Positions 1-9,600 are shown, numbered from the stretch's first letter. The stretch: 11,905 nucleotides of DNA from Paraglomus occultum (GCA_910592205.1 CAJVPJ010001148.1:1-11905); one strand, 5' to 3'. The notes: generated from the sequence alone by a model not told the origin. A program made the numbers and translations.

Positions 1-77
1 AAAATACACGCGAAAGTTTTTTAAAAATTAGAAAAATTTGGGGGGCATGTCGTGCAACTGTGTTGTAAATCACTCAC

Positions 78-127
78 GTCATATCAATCAGATCGTTACG
101 TGTCGCATTAAACGTTGGTCTATCCAT
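78..127 (-). CDS. First exon of a second class 3 lipase paralogue (partial, runs off left edge)
   Basis: The ATG is at 127 and the exon ends at 78, followed by GTGAGTG. It is 50 nt long, exactly the length of exon 1 of the lipase gene at 4249-4298. By eye, 36 of 50 bases match, and the 17 encoded residues share the pattern M-D-x-P-T ... D-L-x-D-x-T with it. The first seven intron bases are the same, and the 5' flanks are related. I infer that this is the start of a tandem copy of the lipase gene. The catalytic exons would lie to the left of the window, so activity cannot be judged. No convincing acceptor for exon 2 is visible in 1-77, so the first intron is probably cut by the edge. On its own this short exon would not be callable; the call rests on the paralogy. 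Confidence 0.6.
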
Positions 128-645
128 GTTGACAGAAAATCTTGTTTCGAGATGAGTGGGTTCTCTCACCATTATTTTATATGTATTTCGATCACATGTA
201 AAAAGCGTGTTTCTTGTTTCCTTATATTTCAGTGAAGGCCTTGTTCGTACCAATGTTTGTACACATTTACTAAAGAATGACACATACAATAAGTCTTGTC
301 TCTAATCTTGTATAGAAGTAAATTAAATGGGAAAGACAACAATGTATATTACGGTATGGGATTAAAATAGCTACGCAAACACGATGATGTGATGGACAAA
401 TTTAGCTTGTCCTCTGCCCGTAATATTTGTATTCCCAAACAGAGAAACCAGTGATGCGCCCATGTTTCCTTTCCTCGTTAGCTTTGAACATGCTGCAGTA
501 AAACATTCTGATATCGGTATGCATTATCGTCCTAGTCTCAGAGAAATTCGAATTTATAACAGAACCTTTCCTCGTTGTCATTAGCATCATTCCAAAGTTG
601 CATGTGAGAAAACAAACAGTGAAATGGATAATTAGTTCTTATTGG
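128..645 (-). promoter_or_regulatory. 5' flank of the partial lipase copy, related to 4299-4854
   Basis: Short blocks recur in the same order upstream of both lipase starts. GATCACATGT lies at 190-199, 63 nt from the ATG, and at 4363-4372, 65 nt from the other ATG. A pyrimidine block ending in GTTAGCT lies at 465-483 and 4593-4612. AATTTATAAC lies at 551-560 and 4698-4707. AAGTTGCAT lies at 595-603 and 4815-4823. AGTTCTTATTGGC lies at 633-645 and 4842-4854. The last holds an inverted CCAAT box, and GATCACATGT holds a CACATG E-box-like core. The sequence between the blocks has diverged and carries indels. A promoter role is inferred. Confidence 0.45.
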
Positions 646-2331
646 CCGCCGCAGAAAAGAAGGTAACCAAATCCGGTGGAAAAACATTTTACTGCGGTTG
701 TGGCAAAATCTTTTCCGATAGCACAGCCCCCCCCCCGCATTTCGCTGGTGCGAGTTGCTAATAAACAAAATAGAAATCACAACGTTGTTTTAATTACAAA
801 CAGCATCAGTAGTCGGTTCAACCTTACATTGCATGAGCTGTTTGTATACAAGCCTGTTGTTCAAACCAAAGCAAAATCCTGCTCTAGAATGTCTTTGTGT
901 GGCTGTGTTATGTTATCAGTGTGAAAACTCCGAGCTCCGAACCTTATATCCGTGTTACTCGAGATTGCGCCAAGAATGAAAGGGCATTAACTTTTTTTTA
1001 ATTCACAGATTAGTTGTGGGATTCTCACACTCTTCGTCTGTACTTCTTCATATGGCAGTCTGTGTCAATGATTGTCCGTATATAGTATTTTTCAAAAGTA
1101 AACCTTTATTATTATGTCAATGAGGAGGCAATTATATAAAATTTAACAAATTTGGTTAGACATTCCAAAAGACTTGTCGTTATATGGAATATAGTAGTCA
1201 TTAGTTAAAATAATAAATTTTTTACCATTCGTGACAGAGACCGACTATTTGTTTGTTGAATAAAGTCTTACACCATCAACTATTCAATTGTGTTATAACG
1301 ATTGTTCTTGATACGGAATAAAGTTTGGTAACAAAAGTAAAGCATTTTAGGGTTAACGAAATATTGTTTTAACGAATTGTTCGAACCACAATCAATTGAT
1401 TGTTGGATGACTTAAAAATTTTTTACTTTGTGAAACGAGCTTGGCCATAATCAAATTAATGGGATTGCAGTTTACTGAGTAGAGTTGTAGACAATAAATA
1501 AAAAACAGAGAATTGTACAGTGAAATGTTGACTTCGCTTATTAATTATTTTGGGCATGCTTGCAACAAAACCAACTACGTAAACATTTTATTATGTGGCA
1601 TAAATGAGAGGCTGAAAGTAGATTAATTTGTTAATACGACATTTTGGTTATCACGGCTATACATTTCAAATTAATATCGCGCCACAATGTAACTAACATA
1701 AAAATGTCGCGGCTGACCATAACTTCATTGGTTGATCAATTTTATTTAATCCCATTATAATTACCATTGGTTAGTTTCAGCTTCTAAAATCCAGTGAATT
1801 ATATTGCAATGCAGGGCCTCTTGCAAATTACAGATTCTATACATTTACAATGAGATTGTTTTGTTCAGTCTTGTTGATTGACATGTCAATAAATCTGAGA
1901 ATAATGTATTGATGTTATAAATATTGAATAAGTAAAAATCTGTCCCTAAAATTGAATGATCACCTGGTCTGGTTTTGTTGCCAGCATGCCCCATGCAGTA
2001 AGCGAATCTACCGTAGATTAATAAAACAATAAAATGCATTATCGCACGAGTAACTGATAGTTCTCAACTGAGACAAGTTGGAGAGGACTCGACCAACCAC
2101 TTTGTGCAGTCGTTTCACTTGATAAATTTGTATCATATCACCGAGTATTATAAAAATATTGGTACAACATTTTTGTATTATCGCTCCCAAAAACTTAAAC
2201 CCACAACGAAAAATTCATTTATGAAAATAAATAGATTTAATTTGCGAAACATTTATACATGTAGGATTATTTATATTAAAGTCTATAGATAAATAACAAT
2301 GATGATAATGATACTATTGAGTTAAAAGACA
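646..2331. other. Spacer between the lipase copies; no gene seen
   Basis: This is AT-rich sequence with stops in all frames every few dozen codons and no domain, tRNA or rRNA signal. Small items are a run of ten C at 727-736, a perfect 14-bp palindrome ATTGACATGTCAAT at 1877-1890, and two ATTGGTT motifs around 1728-1775. The left part may still belong to the 5' region of the partial lipase copy, and the right part (about 2000-2331) should hold the 3' UTR of the complete lipase gene. I see no perfect AATAAA at a convincing place on the minus strand. Confidence 0.5.
1877..1890. repeat. Perfect 14-bp palindrome
   Basis: ATTGACATGTCAAT reads the same on both strands. It could be a dimeric transcription-factor site, but it lies far from both lipase starts and may be chance. 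Confidence 0.3.
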
Positions 2332-4298
2332 TTATGACGAAACTACATTTTTTACATCACTATCCACTTGATCGTTAGTCAAACTATTTGGCACAGGCTG
2401 CCGTTCTTCATATAATGCCCGCGTTGTGTTAGTACTGGGGAAGTACGGTCTTGCCAGCTGCAGAGCTCTCAAATAACCAGATGTAAAATGATCTTTTATA
2501 AAAGGCGGTACGAATCTATTCGTTTTATCCTCCTCTTCGTTGCTAGACTTGTTCTCTTCCGCTTTTTTCTCCGGCTCATCGAGCAGCAACCCATCAACTT
2601 CCGTCTTTGGTCTACGCCCGTCCTGGAAAAGCCTTATAGCTTCGCCGACATGAGCGTAATCAAAAATATAATTATCGCTAAGGTACTGCATTATTTCGGG
2701 GTTGTCGAATCCAACCGGAACGTTGCAGACAATGTCTTTATCGTCGATTATGCGCCAGCATGTGTTAAACCGATTAGATGGTGTGTTACAGAGCGAGGAA
2801 AAGTTAATTGCGAATTCACCATTCCCTATGCAAGGCGTCCCGTAGATGTAGGCGTCTCTGTTGTGCACGATATAATAAAAGTTTGTTTTTTTTAATAAAA
2901 TATTCATTAAAAAGGTACCAAGAATTATAGTTAGACTTTCAATATACCTTAAAATACAATCATCCGGCAGATCAGCAGGACTGCGCATTAATCTCGCATA
3001 AAACAAGGTTGCAAGGGCACTTCCCAATGAATGCCCAGTAACCCAGACGTTAATACTGGTTTCACTTCCCTTGACGCTCTTAATATCGTTTATGATATCA
3101 ATCAAGTTCTTCAAGATATTCCTATACGAATAACTCTCAATCAACTTTGAACGCCCCTTCTTCTCCTTCCCGAATAGCATTCTATAGAATCCTTCATGCA
3201 CTTCACCGAATAACTGTGTCCTGCCATCAGTCCGCATAAAGCTGACATCAACAATCCAATCGGCGAATTCGGTTGGTGTCGTTCCCTTAAATGCAATAAC
3301 TATAAATTTCTTATTCCGATCATAGAACGCGCCACAGAATGGACTCGCATTTGTTCCCAACTCAGATAATGACTTGAATTCTAGACCCCATTTCTGGGCT
3401 TGGCTATGAATATAAGAAGTATACTGATCCGGGGTGGTGGCCTTGGAAGGGTAGACGCCACCAGGAGCTTCATCACGTTCGTAAATGAGGGCCGAGAGAA
3501 TTAACATAAATTCGGCAATATCAATGCTGAAAGAGGGACGTATGTACCGGGCGTCCGCGTAGTCCTCGTGATGGGTTATCTTTGTAATCTTGTCGTATTT
3601 GAGTCCGAACGAGGTTTGGAGAAATGAACCAGCCGTATCAACGAGTTCTTGCTTGACCTCATCAAACATCTTTGGGTGCTCTAATGAAGATGGAGGATAA
3701 TAAATGTGTGAGCGCCACAAGTGAAAGAACAGAATATCGCTAGTATCCGCGCAAGTCCGTAATCAACGACATCAGTGACATTTACCTGTTTGGTCATGCT
3801 TGAAGCGACTTGCTATTCGAAATCCCACAGAAACAACAACCATAAGACCAGATGCCAACGGATATACTATCAGAGTTGTCAATGATCCAATAGGATGTCG
3901 AATGATTTGCGTCCAGTCAAACAAAAAAGTGAAAAGGAGCGTTTTCGCGGAACGACCAATGAATTTGAGGAGTGGTAAAGTGAAGGCATTCCTGTCATTA
4001 TTAACCTTTGAAGAAGGGGATATAGGGTCTGGAGTCGATTGAGGGATGATTCGAGGAGATGATGGTGGAGATGTGGTGGTAGAGGATGAAGCAGAGATGT
4101 TGGAAGGAGTAGGGCTCTCGGGTAACAAGTGTGAAGCATTATTCGTTATTTCTGTGTTAATTCTGCTTTCTTGGCTATAATGGCAAGAGATATAAAAATT
4201 TAGATAAATATGAAGATTGTGTTGATCAAATAGTGTGTGACCACTCACGTTATATCAAGTAGATCTTTATTTGACGGGTAAGCTGTTGGTTTATCCAT
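2332..4298 (-). CDS. Class 3 (alpha/beta-hydrolase) lipase with N-terminal membrane segment, four exons
   Basis: Predicted triacylglycerol lipase/esterase of the fungal class 3 family (Lipase_3). Exons: 4249-4298, 3786-4174, 2948-3680 and 2332-2857. Introns are 74, 105 and 90 nt, all GT-AG, and the frame is kept at each join. The product is 565 residues. Residues about 34-72 are Ser/Pro/Thr-rich. Residues about 83-102 and 111-135 are strongly hydrophobic, so the enzyme is probably membrane-anchored. The hydrolase domain follows from about 147. FKGTTPTEFADW at about 277-288 fits the oxyanion-hole region. GHSLG at 362-366 gives nucleophile Ser364. D431 in the DKDIVCNVP segment and H459 in YAHVGE are the likely other triad members. 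The start is chosen at 4298 because the matching 50-nt exon recurs at 78-127. The 90-nt last intron has no stop and a multiple-of-three length, so an unspliced reading also looks open; removal joins a clean Arg codon. Substrate is unknown, and phospholipase or monoacylglycerol lipase activity is possible. Confidence 0.88.
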
Positions 4299-4854
4299 GT
4301 TTAAATGTTTAAGATTCTGTTTCTATCGCTATCTAATGGCCGTATTTATGCTGTTATTTTTTGATCACATGTTTCTTTACCGAAAGTCAACATACATTTC
4401 CGTTAGGGGTATTAAATATAAAATTATGCATTTATTATATATAACCATGTATACAATAACTAACAGTGAACAAAGTGTATATAACGGGTATAAGACTATT
4501 ATGTGGCGCAGGCTCAAATTCAGTTCTGTGCTCATAATTTGTGTTTCCTGCAGAAAGTCCTGCAAGAATTAATACTACATACAGCTTGCATATTTCCTTT
4601 TCCTTGTTAGCTGTTTGTTATGCGGGCGAACCAGTTAAAAACTCGGGTATTAATATGGACACTAATCATTATCATCTTGAAAGTATTACAGAATTTGAAT
4701 TTATAACACCATCTTTGGTCTCATTTTGTTGTCTGTCCCTGTTCGGGTTTTGAACAGTGAAAATGAGAAAACAATAAGCCACTTCAATCCCTTTGGGTAA
4801 CCATTTGCGGAACTAAGTTGCATCACAGTGGAATGAAAATCAGTTCTTATTGGC
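4299..4854 (-). promoter_or_regulatory. 5' flank of the complete lipase gene, duplicated upstream of the partial copy
   Basis: Holds the five blocks listed for 128-645 in the same order. The closest to the gene is GATCACATGT at 4363-4372. The farthest is the inverted CCAAT block ending at 4854, about 550 nt from the ATG. A TATA-rich stretch at about 4408-4455 has no clear counterpart in the other copy. The shared order shows that the duplication included upstream DNA. Whether the retained blocks are regulatory or simply not yet eroded cannot be told from two copies. Confidence 0.45.
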
Positions 4855-5369
4855 TACAAGTGTCGGTGTATGCAACAAACAAATTAACTTTCCCAACCTG
4901 CAGAACGCAAATCATTCTGATGCAAACATGAAACACATTTTAGTGTGACAACCTTTTTCGTTCGATAATATTATTGCTATTAATAAATTCGAAGAGCGAA
5001 ACCACAAAACTTGTCCTCCAGTTGACAGGAATGGAAATAAGAAAACAATACTTAGTCAGGTATTTACTATAAATTACTTGTATCCGATGGCTATTACTCT
5101 ATATATTGTCCAAACTTTAACAAAGTTATGGCCGAACAACGTGGCGTCATCGTTGTGAAATGCCAAGTTCGAATGGGTCATATGTTCTGTTTGCATTACT
5201 AGAGTACAACTTTATTGATTCGAATTTAGTTGTTCGTACCCCCGCCAAAAGTTTTATCCATCAGTCAACAACAACTAGGCTGCGAATAAATTTAGCCATT
5301 TTGAGCCTTTTTATGATCAACTAGTCCATTTCCTAAAGTGCAGTGCCACGTGTTGCGTTTATTATCATT
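4855..5369. other. Spacer; nothing convincing
   Basis: AT-rich with no recognisable gene. A 24-codon plus-strand reading starts with ATG at 5128 and stops at 5202; it is too short and has no supporting signal. A CACGTG E-box core lies at about 5347-5352, just upstream of the ATG at 5370. Confidence 0.4.
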
Positions 5370-5972
5370 ATGGACTTGCCAACTTGCGCATGCCAAGTCC
5401 GGAAGATGCTGCGATTTAAAGCAATGAAAAGAAATTCTACTGCGGATGAACCAAAGCCAAGAAGTATCGCCGGTGCACTAATTGTTTAAATCAAGGCGAT
5501 AGAGTTAAATGCTGACGCAAAACAAATCCGAATTGAAAGTATTAATGGTAAGTACGTAATTTGCCTCGGATTGTTAGCGGGTAAGAGGAGGCATTAATTA
5601 TCAATAGGTTCGTGTTCTTTATAAGACGCAACTAATGTGGACCGCTAAAGCTGCTGGCATTAATATTAATAGATGACAGTGAATCTTACAATCACATCAA
5701 ATGTTACTGCGTATCGGAGTTTGTGGAGATTGGAGTAATGGTAGTGTCACACGACACGTGTATACAACGTTTAATGCCGACAACCGATGTGTTTGTTATG
5801 GTGAGTGTATTTGCCTCACGCGACCCCTTTGCGTAATATACCATGCATCAATGACTTGTAGGTTCCAGCTAATTATAGTCGTACAAATTTTTGCTGCAGC
5901 TACAAAAAATTTCATCGTGTTGAGGTGTGCCATTCAAGTGTTAATCGTACGTTCGGGGTCAATGGTTCATAA
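5370..5972 (+). pseudogene. Plus-strand exon-like segments, unrecognised product, in-frame stop
   Basis: I do not recognise this protein. An ATG at 5370 opens 39 codons of visibly less AT-rich sequence that end in TAA at 5487. The same frame then stays open to a strong donor at 5548 (GTAAGT). Joining 5547 to an acceptor after AATAG at 5672 keeps the frame. It continues open to a GTGAGT donor at 5801, then a 61-nt intron ending in TTGTAG at 5861, then 36 codons and a TAA at 5970. The three-exon model therefore needs one stop to be ignored. The residues are cysteine-rich towards the end (a FCCSYKKFH segment) and include a hydrophobic VEIGVMVVS stretch. An alternative is a tiny spliced ORF, 5509-5547 joined to 5608-5676 (35 residues). 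It may be a decayed gene, an orphan gene with a missed intron, or chance. Confidence 0.28.
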
Positions 5973-6133
5973 ATAATCAGATTAAATAAAATACTATGAC
6001 CGGTGGTGAAGCTCTACATAAATTAAACATGTCATTCGAAAAGCGGTTGAGGAAAAAATCGTAAGCGTCTTCAATTGGCTAACTGAAGTAATATTCCCAC
6101 TTCTTCAATTACAGGTATTATATCAGCCATTTT
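5973..6133. other. Short spacer between opposite-strand exon-like regions
   Basis: A stretch at about 6022-6160 is open on the plus strand for some 44 codons (VEEKIVSVFNWL ...), but it lacks a start codon and usable splice borders. I do not call it. Confidence 0.3.
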
Positions 6134-6459
6134 TCAGATATAGTTTCTCCTCTTGTTTATAAGCCGTTTAGCGACAAGCACAACAACATATTGTAATGGA
6201 AAAATGTGAAAATAGCAAGTTTGCTAATTGCAAAATATAATAAAAGTTGATAACTAACGTAAAATAAAGTGCCGGTGTCAAGGAAATGGTGGTTTTGCCA
6301 TGTTGTAAGCCCGTGGTAAAGCCCACCATACTTGAGATCCACGGCATATGATTTTTCAATCGGCTCTATTTCATATATGTTTTCCTTGCGGTAATAGTCT
6401 ACTAAGTTAGCACACGCCCATTGAGGCCATAAAAATAACCTCCTTGTAAGACTTCTACA
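6134..6459 (-). pseudogene. Orphan exon(s) of an unrecognised gene, 5' end missing
   Basis: A good acceptor (nine T then TAG) precedes a 67-codon open stretch at 6259-6459 with protein-like composition and mixed residues, such as WPQWACANLVDYY and KYGGLYHGLTTWQNHHF. It is followed by GTTAGT at 6258. Removing 35 nt (6224-6258, GT-AG) joins a second open stretch with the hydrophobic-basic segment YVVVLVAKRLINKRR and a TGA at 6134-6136. Without that removal the frame ends at 6157 with a run of Leu/Phe/Tyr/Ile typical of translated intron. No in-frame ATG exists, and 6460-6620 contains no plausible first exon before the AP-4 stop codon. It is therefore probably a truncated gene fragment or relic. 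A 35-nt intron would be unusually short for this window. I do not recognise the family. Confidence 0.38.
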
Positions 6460-6620
6460 CTAAAAAAAAATTGGGTGAAAAGCCTCGATTTTTTATGTAT
6501 TGATCAGCTTGGGTATTTACTTTTATTTCTGACGTAGTTAAATAATCCGTTTATGCGCGTATCGACTAATTTACAACATTAAACAAATAAGTTAGCAACT
6601 TTTAATACAAGAATACAGAT

Positions 6621-9600
6621 TTACTTGTCAAGTTCTCTCCCAATCGTTTCCGGAATCCCATTAACGTTAGATTTAACGGTGAATTGCACGCGCCCGTCGT
6701 CTTTAATCTTAAAGTGTAACAACACAAGATTTGCAGCGCCAGCGTCTTTTTTCAATGATGGGTGTACCACATGTGCACCAGCAATAATTTCAGAACCTTT
6801 GATAAACATATGCACTTTGTCAATTTCCGGAACGACAACAAACAACGGACCTCGCTACTGTTTTAATTGATACAGTACCTTTGCTTTCTACGATTCCGAA
6901 ACGTCCTTCCTCTTCAAGTTGCCGTCTCAAGGACTCTAATGTATGCGATTTATTGGTGACTATACATGATTCATGTAATAGATTCACCCAAAGTAAACCA
7001 AATTCTCGTGTCGTCATTTGGACCGGGCTAAGGTGAGGCATAATAGCAACTATAAATAATGTTAGTGCATCACCCTTAAGAAAAAATTCCTACGTCATGA
7101 ATTCGCACGGGATACTTACTCATCGGTCGTATGCTAGCGGTATCAAAGTCGATGAGGTTTTGACGTGATAAATTGCTCGATTCTTGGCTCAAGCGTGTCC
7201 TTGAACCTGACCCCAAACCACTGAACAAAGCTGACACCAACTGGGTTTTCTCTACACTAGGATCCTTGGATGTCATCGATGTCTATAAGTAATTTTATTA
7301 ATAAATTATTTGTAATTAAATTTTCTATCCATTAATAGGTTTTTACCTTGATGGGCTTGACAGTTGCCTGTACAGTGGCCGATGCCAAGTGAGACCTAGC
7401 AAAAAGACGTGACAGAAATTTAGCGAAATCTTACGTAAAATATAATACGAATATTTTAATACTCACTCTTCATTTGAGCTAGTTGACAACGGTGGTGAAG
7501 ATGGCCTAAACACGAAATGTTAAGAGAATTATACAATCTGTCTCATGATCTTTGAATTTCGCATCATCTGATAGATACCCTAATTTTGCAATTACTGGTC
7601 TATATCCAGCGCGACTCCACTTTTGTTCAACTACAGTTGCAAACGTCTTTGATATCGGGGATGACACGGATGATGCTATTGACTGACGATGCTGACTGAA
7701 AGAGAACTTTTGTTAAAAAAATAAAAACATGATACATTCATTCAGACTTTTTTGTTCAACCTCTCACCTTCCATCAAATTCGTCATGCTCTCGACCTAAC
7801 ACGGATTCTTGAGAGAAACTCATCCGTGCCAATTGACCCGGCGTGATATTCGGAGTCCAACTAGAAATGGGCACATTAGTGGCGGAATCGGTTCGGACAG
7901 AGAGGTTGGGTTTACGATATACTGGGATTGACGGTTTTTCGTATGCCTCATAACGGATTTCCAACTGTTTCTTATCTGCTTCATCAGCAAATGGAAATAA
8001 AAGACCGAGTCAGTAACGAGTTTAACAGGTCAGTCGCAACTCCACAGCATCCCCCACCTTCAGATACATGCGTCCGCGTAACAGGGACGGGAGAATAGGG
8101 TTTAGCGCCATTGTTTAACGCGTCTTGGACATAGCTGTCTAGAAAGGAAAGTTTTTCATCAAACTTTATAAAAAAACAATGCATTAATAAAGTTAGCGGT
8201 CGCCTTTTCAAAACGACAAAGCAATGAATCATACTTACTATGAACAGTTGATCATTCTTAATGTTGCTCTTTCCCAAGACCACCTTATTAAATAATATGG
8301 CGCTATTGTATAACTCTAGAAATTCTTTACTTTGCTAATGCAATATAACAAAGAATCAGTTTTGTACAAAAAGGGTAAGTTAAAAAAATGCTGTATGATG
8401 GTTACCTGTCTAACGTATACAGAGGTTGATCTATAGCATTTTCTGACTGCATCTAGAACCTTCTCTGGACACTCTTTTGTCGTTGCTACACATTTTAATA
8501 GTGAGTTTATTGTGTAAGCCTGAACCTCGGCATCTACATAATTTAAGATACAAAATAATGAGAATAACTTGTCAAAATTAAATACAGATTTACGTGAAGA
8601 GATTATTATAGCATACCTCTTGTATTTTCCAACACCGAGTAAAGCCTATCTATCACATTTTTAGAATCTTCATGATATTCAATACATGCCCCAAGTACCT
8701 ACAATTGATGATACAAACCGATTCAATATTTTATATACAAAAGTCAAATAAATAAATAAATAATAAGGCGCATACCCGAACTACAAAGATAATCAGATTT
8801 CTATTAAGATGTTGTTTATCCCTTTCTAAAATCTTGATAGATTCCTTTACAGCTGTCATCTGTAAAGTTTCGTTACTGGACATATCCTCAGACCCTTAAA
8901 CAAAAATTAATTAGTATCATGAACTTTCACCGCTAGTGTATTTACGAAAGCAAAATAGTTACCTTTGATTATAATCCTAAAACTTTTATCAGAAAGGTCA
9001 TAACAAATCAAATCACCAGCCACGTCATGCAGCTTGATTAACGTAGCCACAAGCCAGTCTGGAGCCAAAGGGAATGTATGATTTCCGTCAAAAAAAAACG
9101 CGGTCAAGGATTAAGCTCCCGACTTTTCAAACTTAATAGTCGTACAAAAGGATTTAAAGGATATTTTCCACAAATATCGACCACTCTGATAACGAGTTCC
9201 TTTCTCAGAAAATTGTCCGGTGTCAACGCAGAACCTATCGCGTCGATCATTCTATCTACTATTACGGTTGCATTTTGCAAATTGACCATTTTATAAAGAA
9301 TGTCTAAAGTCTATAGTGAGAAATAGTATCCATTAGCCCGTCATAAGTTTATATGTATAGCAAGCCGCCAAATGTTTCCTACCTTCTTTTTCAAAGTCTC
9401 ATCTTTGTCCTCGAGACAGTCCACAATCACATTCATCTGCTCTTCACCCCACCATCCGCCTTCTGTCCACCAGACAGGGTCAACCTGTTGAAGAGCAGTC
9501 AATCCTAGATATTTCAAGTTGTGATTATGCGATTTGAGAAAGCGCGCTATGATGCTGAGAGGATTCTGTGTCCCAGACTTGTTTACGAGGGAGGGAAGTA

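Noticed and set aside
676-924. 82-residue plus-strand ORF across the ten-C run
   Set aside because: No start context, composition typical of spacer, no homologue recognised, and its frame depends on a homopolymer.
1845-2190. Two overlapping minus-strand ORFs of about 60 residues
   Set aside because: Low-complexity, two frames equally open, no splice signals; more likely 3' UTR or spacer.
2488-2895. 135-residue plus-strand ORF
   Set aside because: Antisense shadow of the lipase catalytic exons and intron; no domain and no promoter signal.
3681-3720. TTG-initiated extension of the lipase exon 3 reading
   Set aside because: It belongs to intron 2. The GTAAAT donor at 3785 and TTAG acceptor at 3681 join exons in frame and connect the membrane segment to the hydrolase domain.
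5370-5400. Seven-base inverted repeat GGACTTG...CAAGTCC as a hairpin RNA
   Set aside because: Short stem, no terminator or promoter context, and it overlaps a possible coding segment.
9088-9099. Indel in the T9 homopolymer as the cause of the AP-4 frame break
   Set aside because: The reading already meets a TGA before the homopolymer, so changing its length alone cannot join the conserved parts. The AT-AC intron explains all of it.
9045-9171. GT-AG intron from GTGGAA to CTCCAG for the same break
   Set aside because: It is in frame but would remove the conserved C-G-K-F-P-L-A-P-D motif, and the donor is poor.
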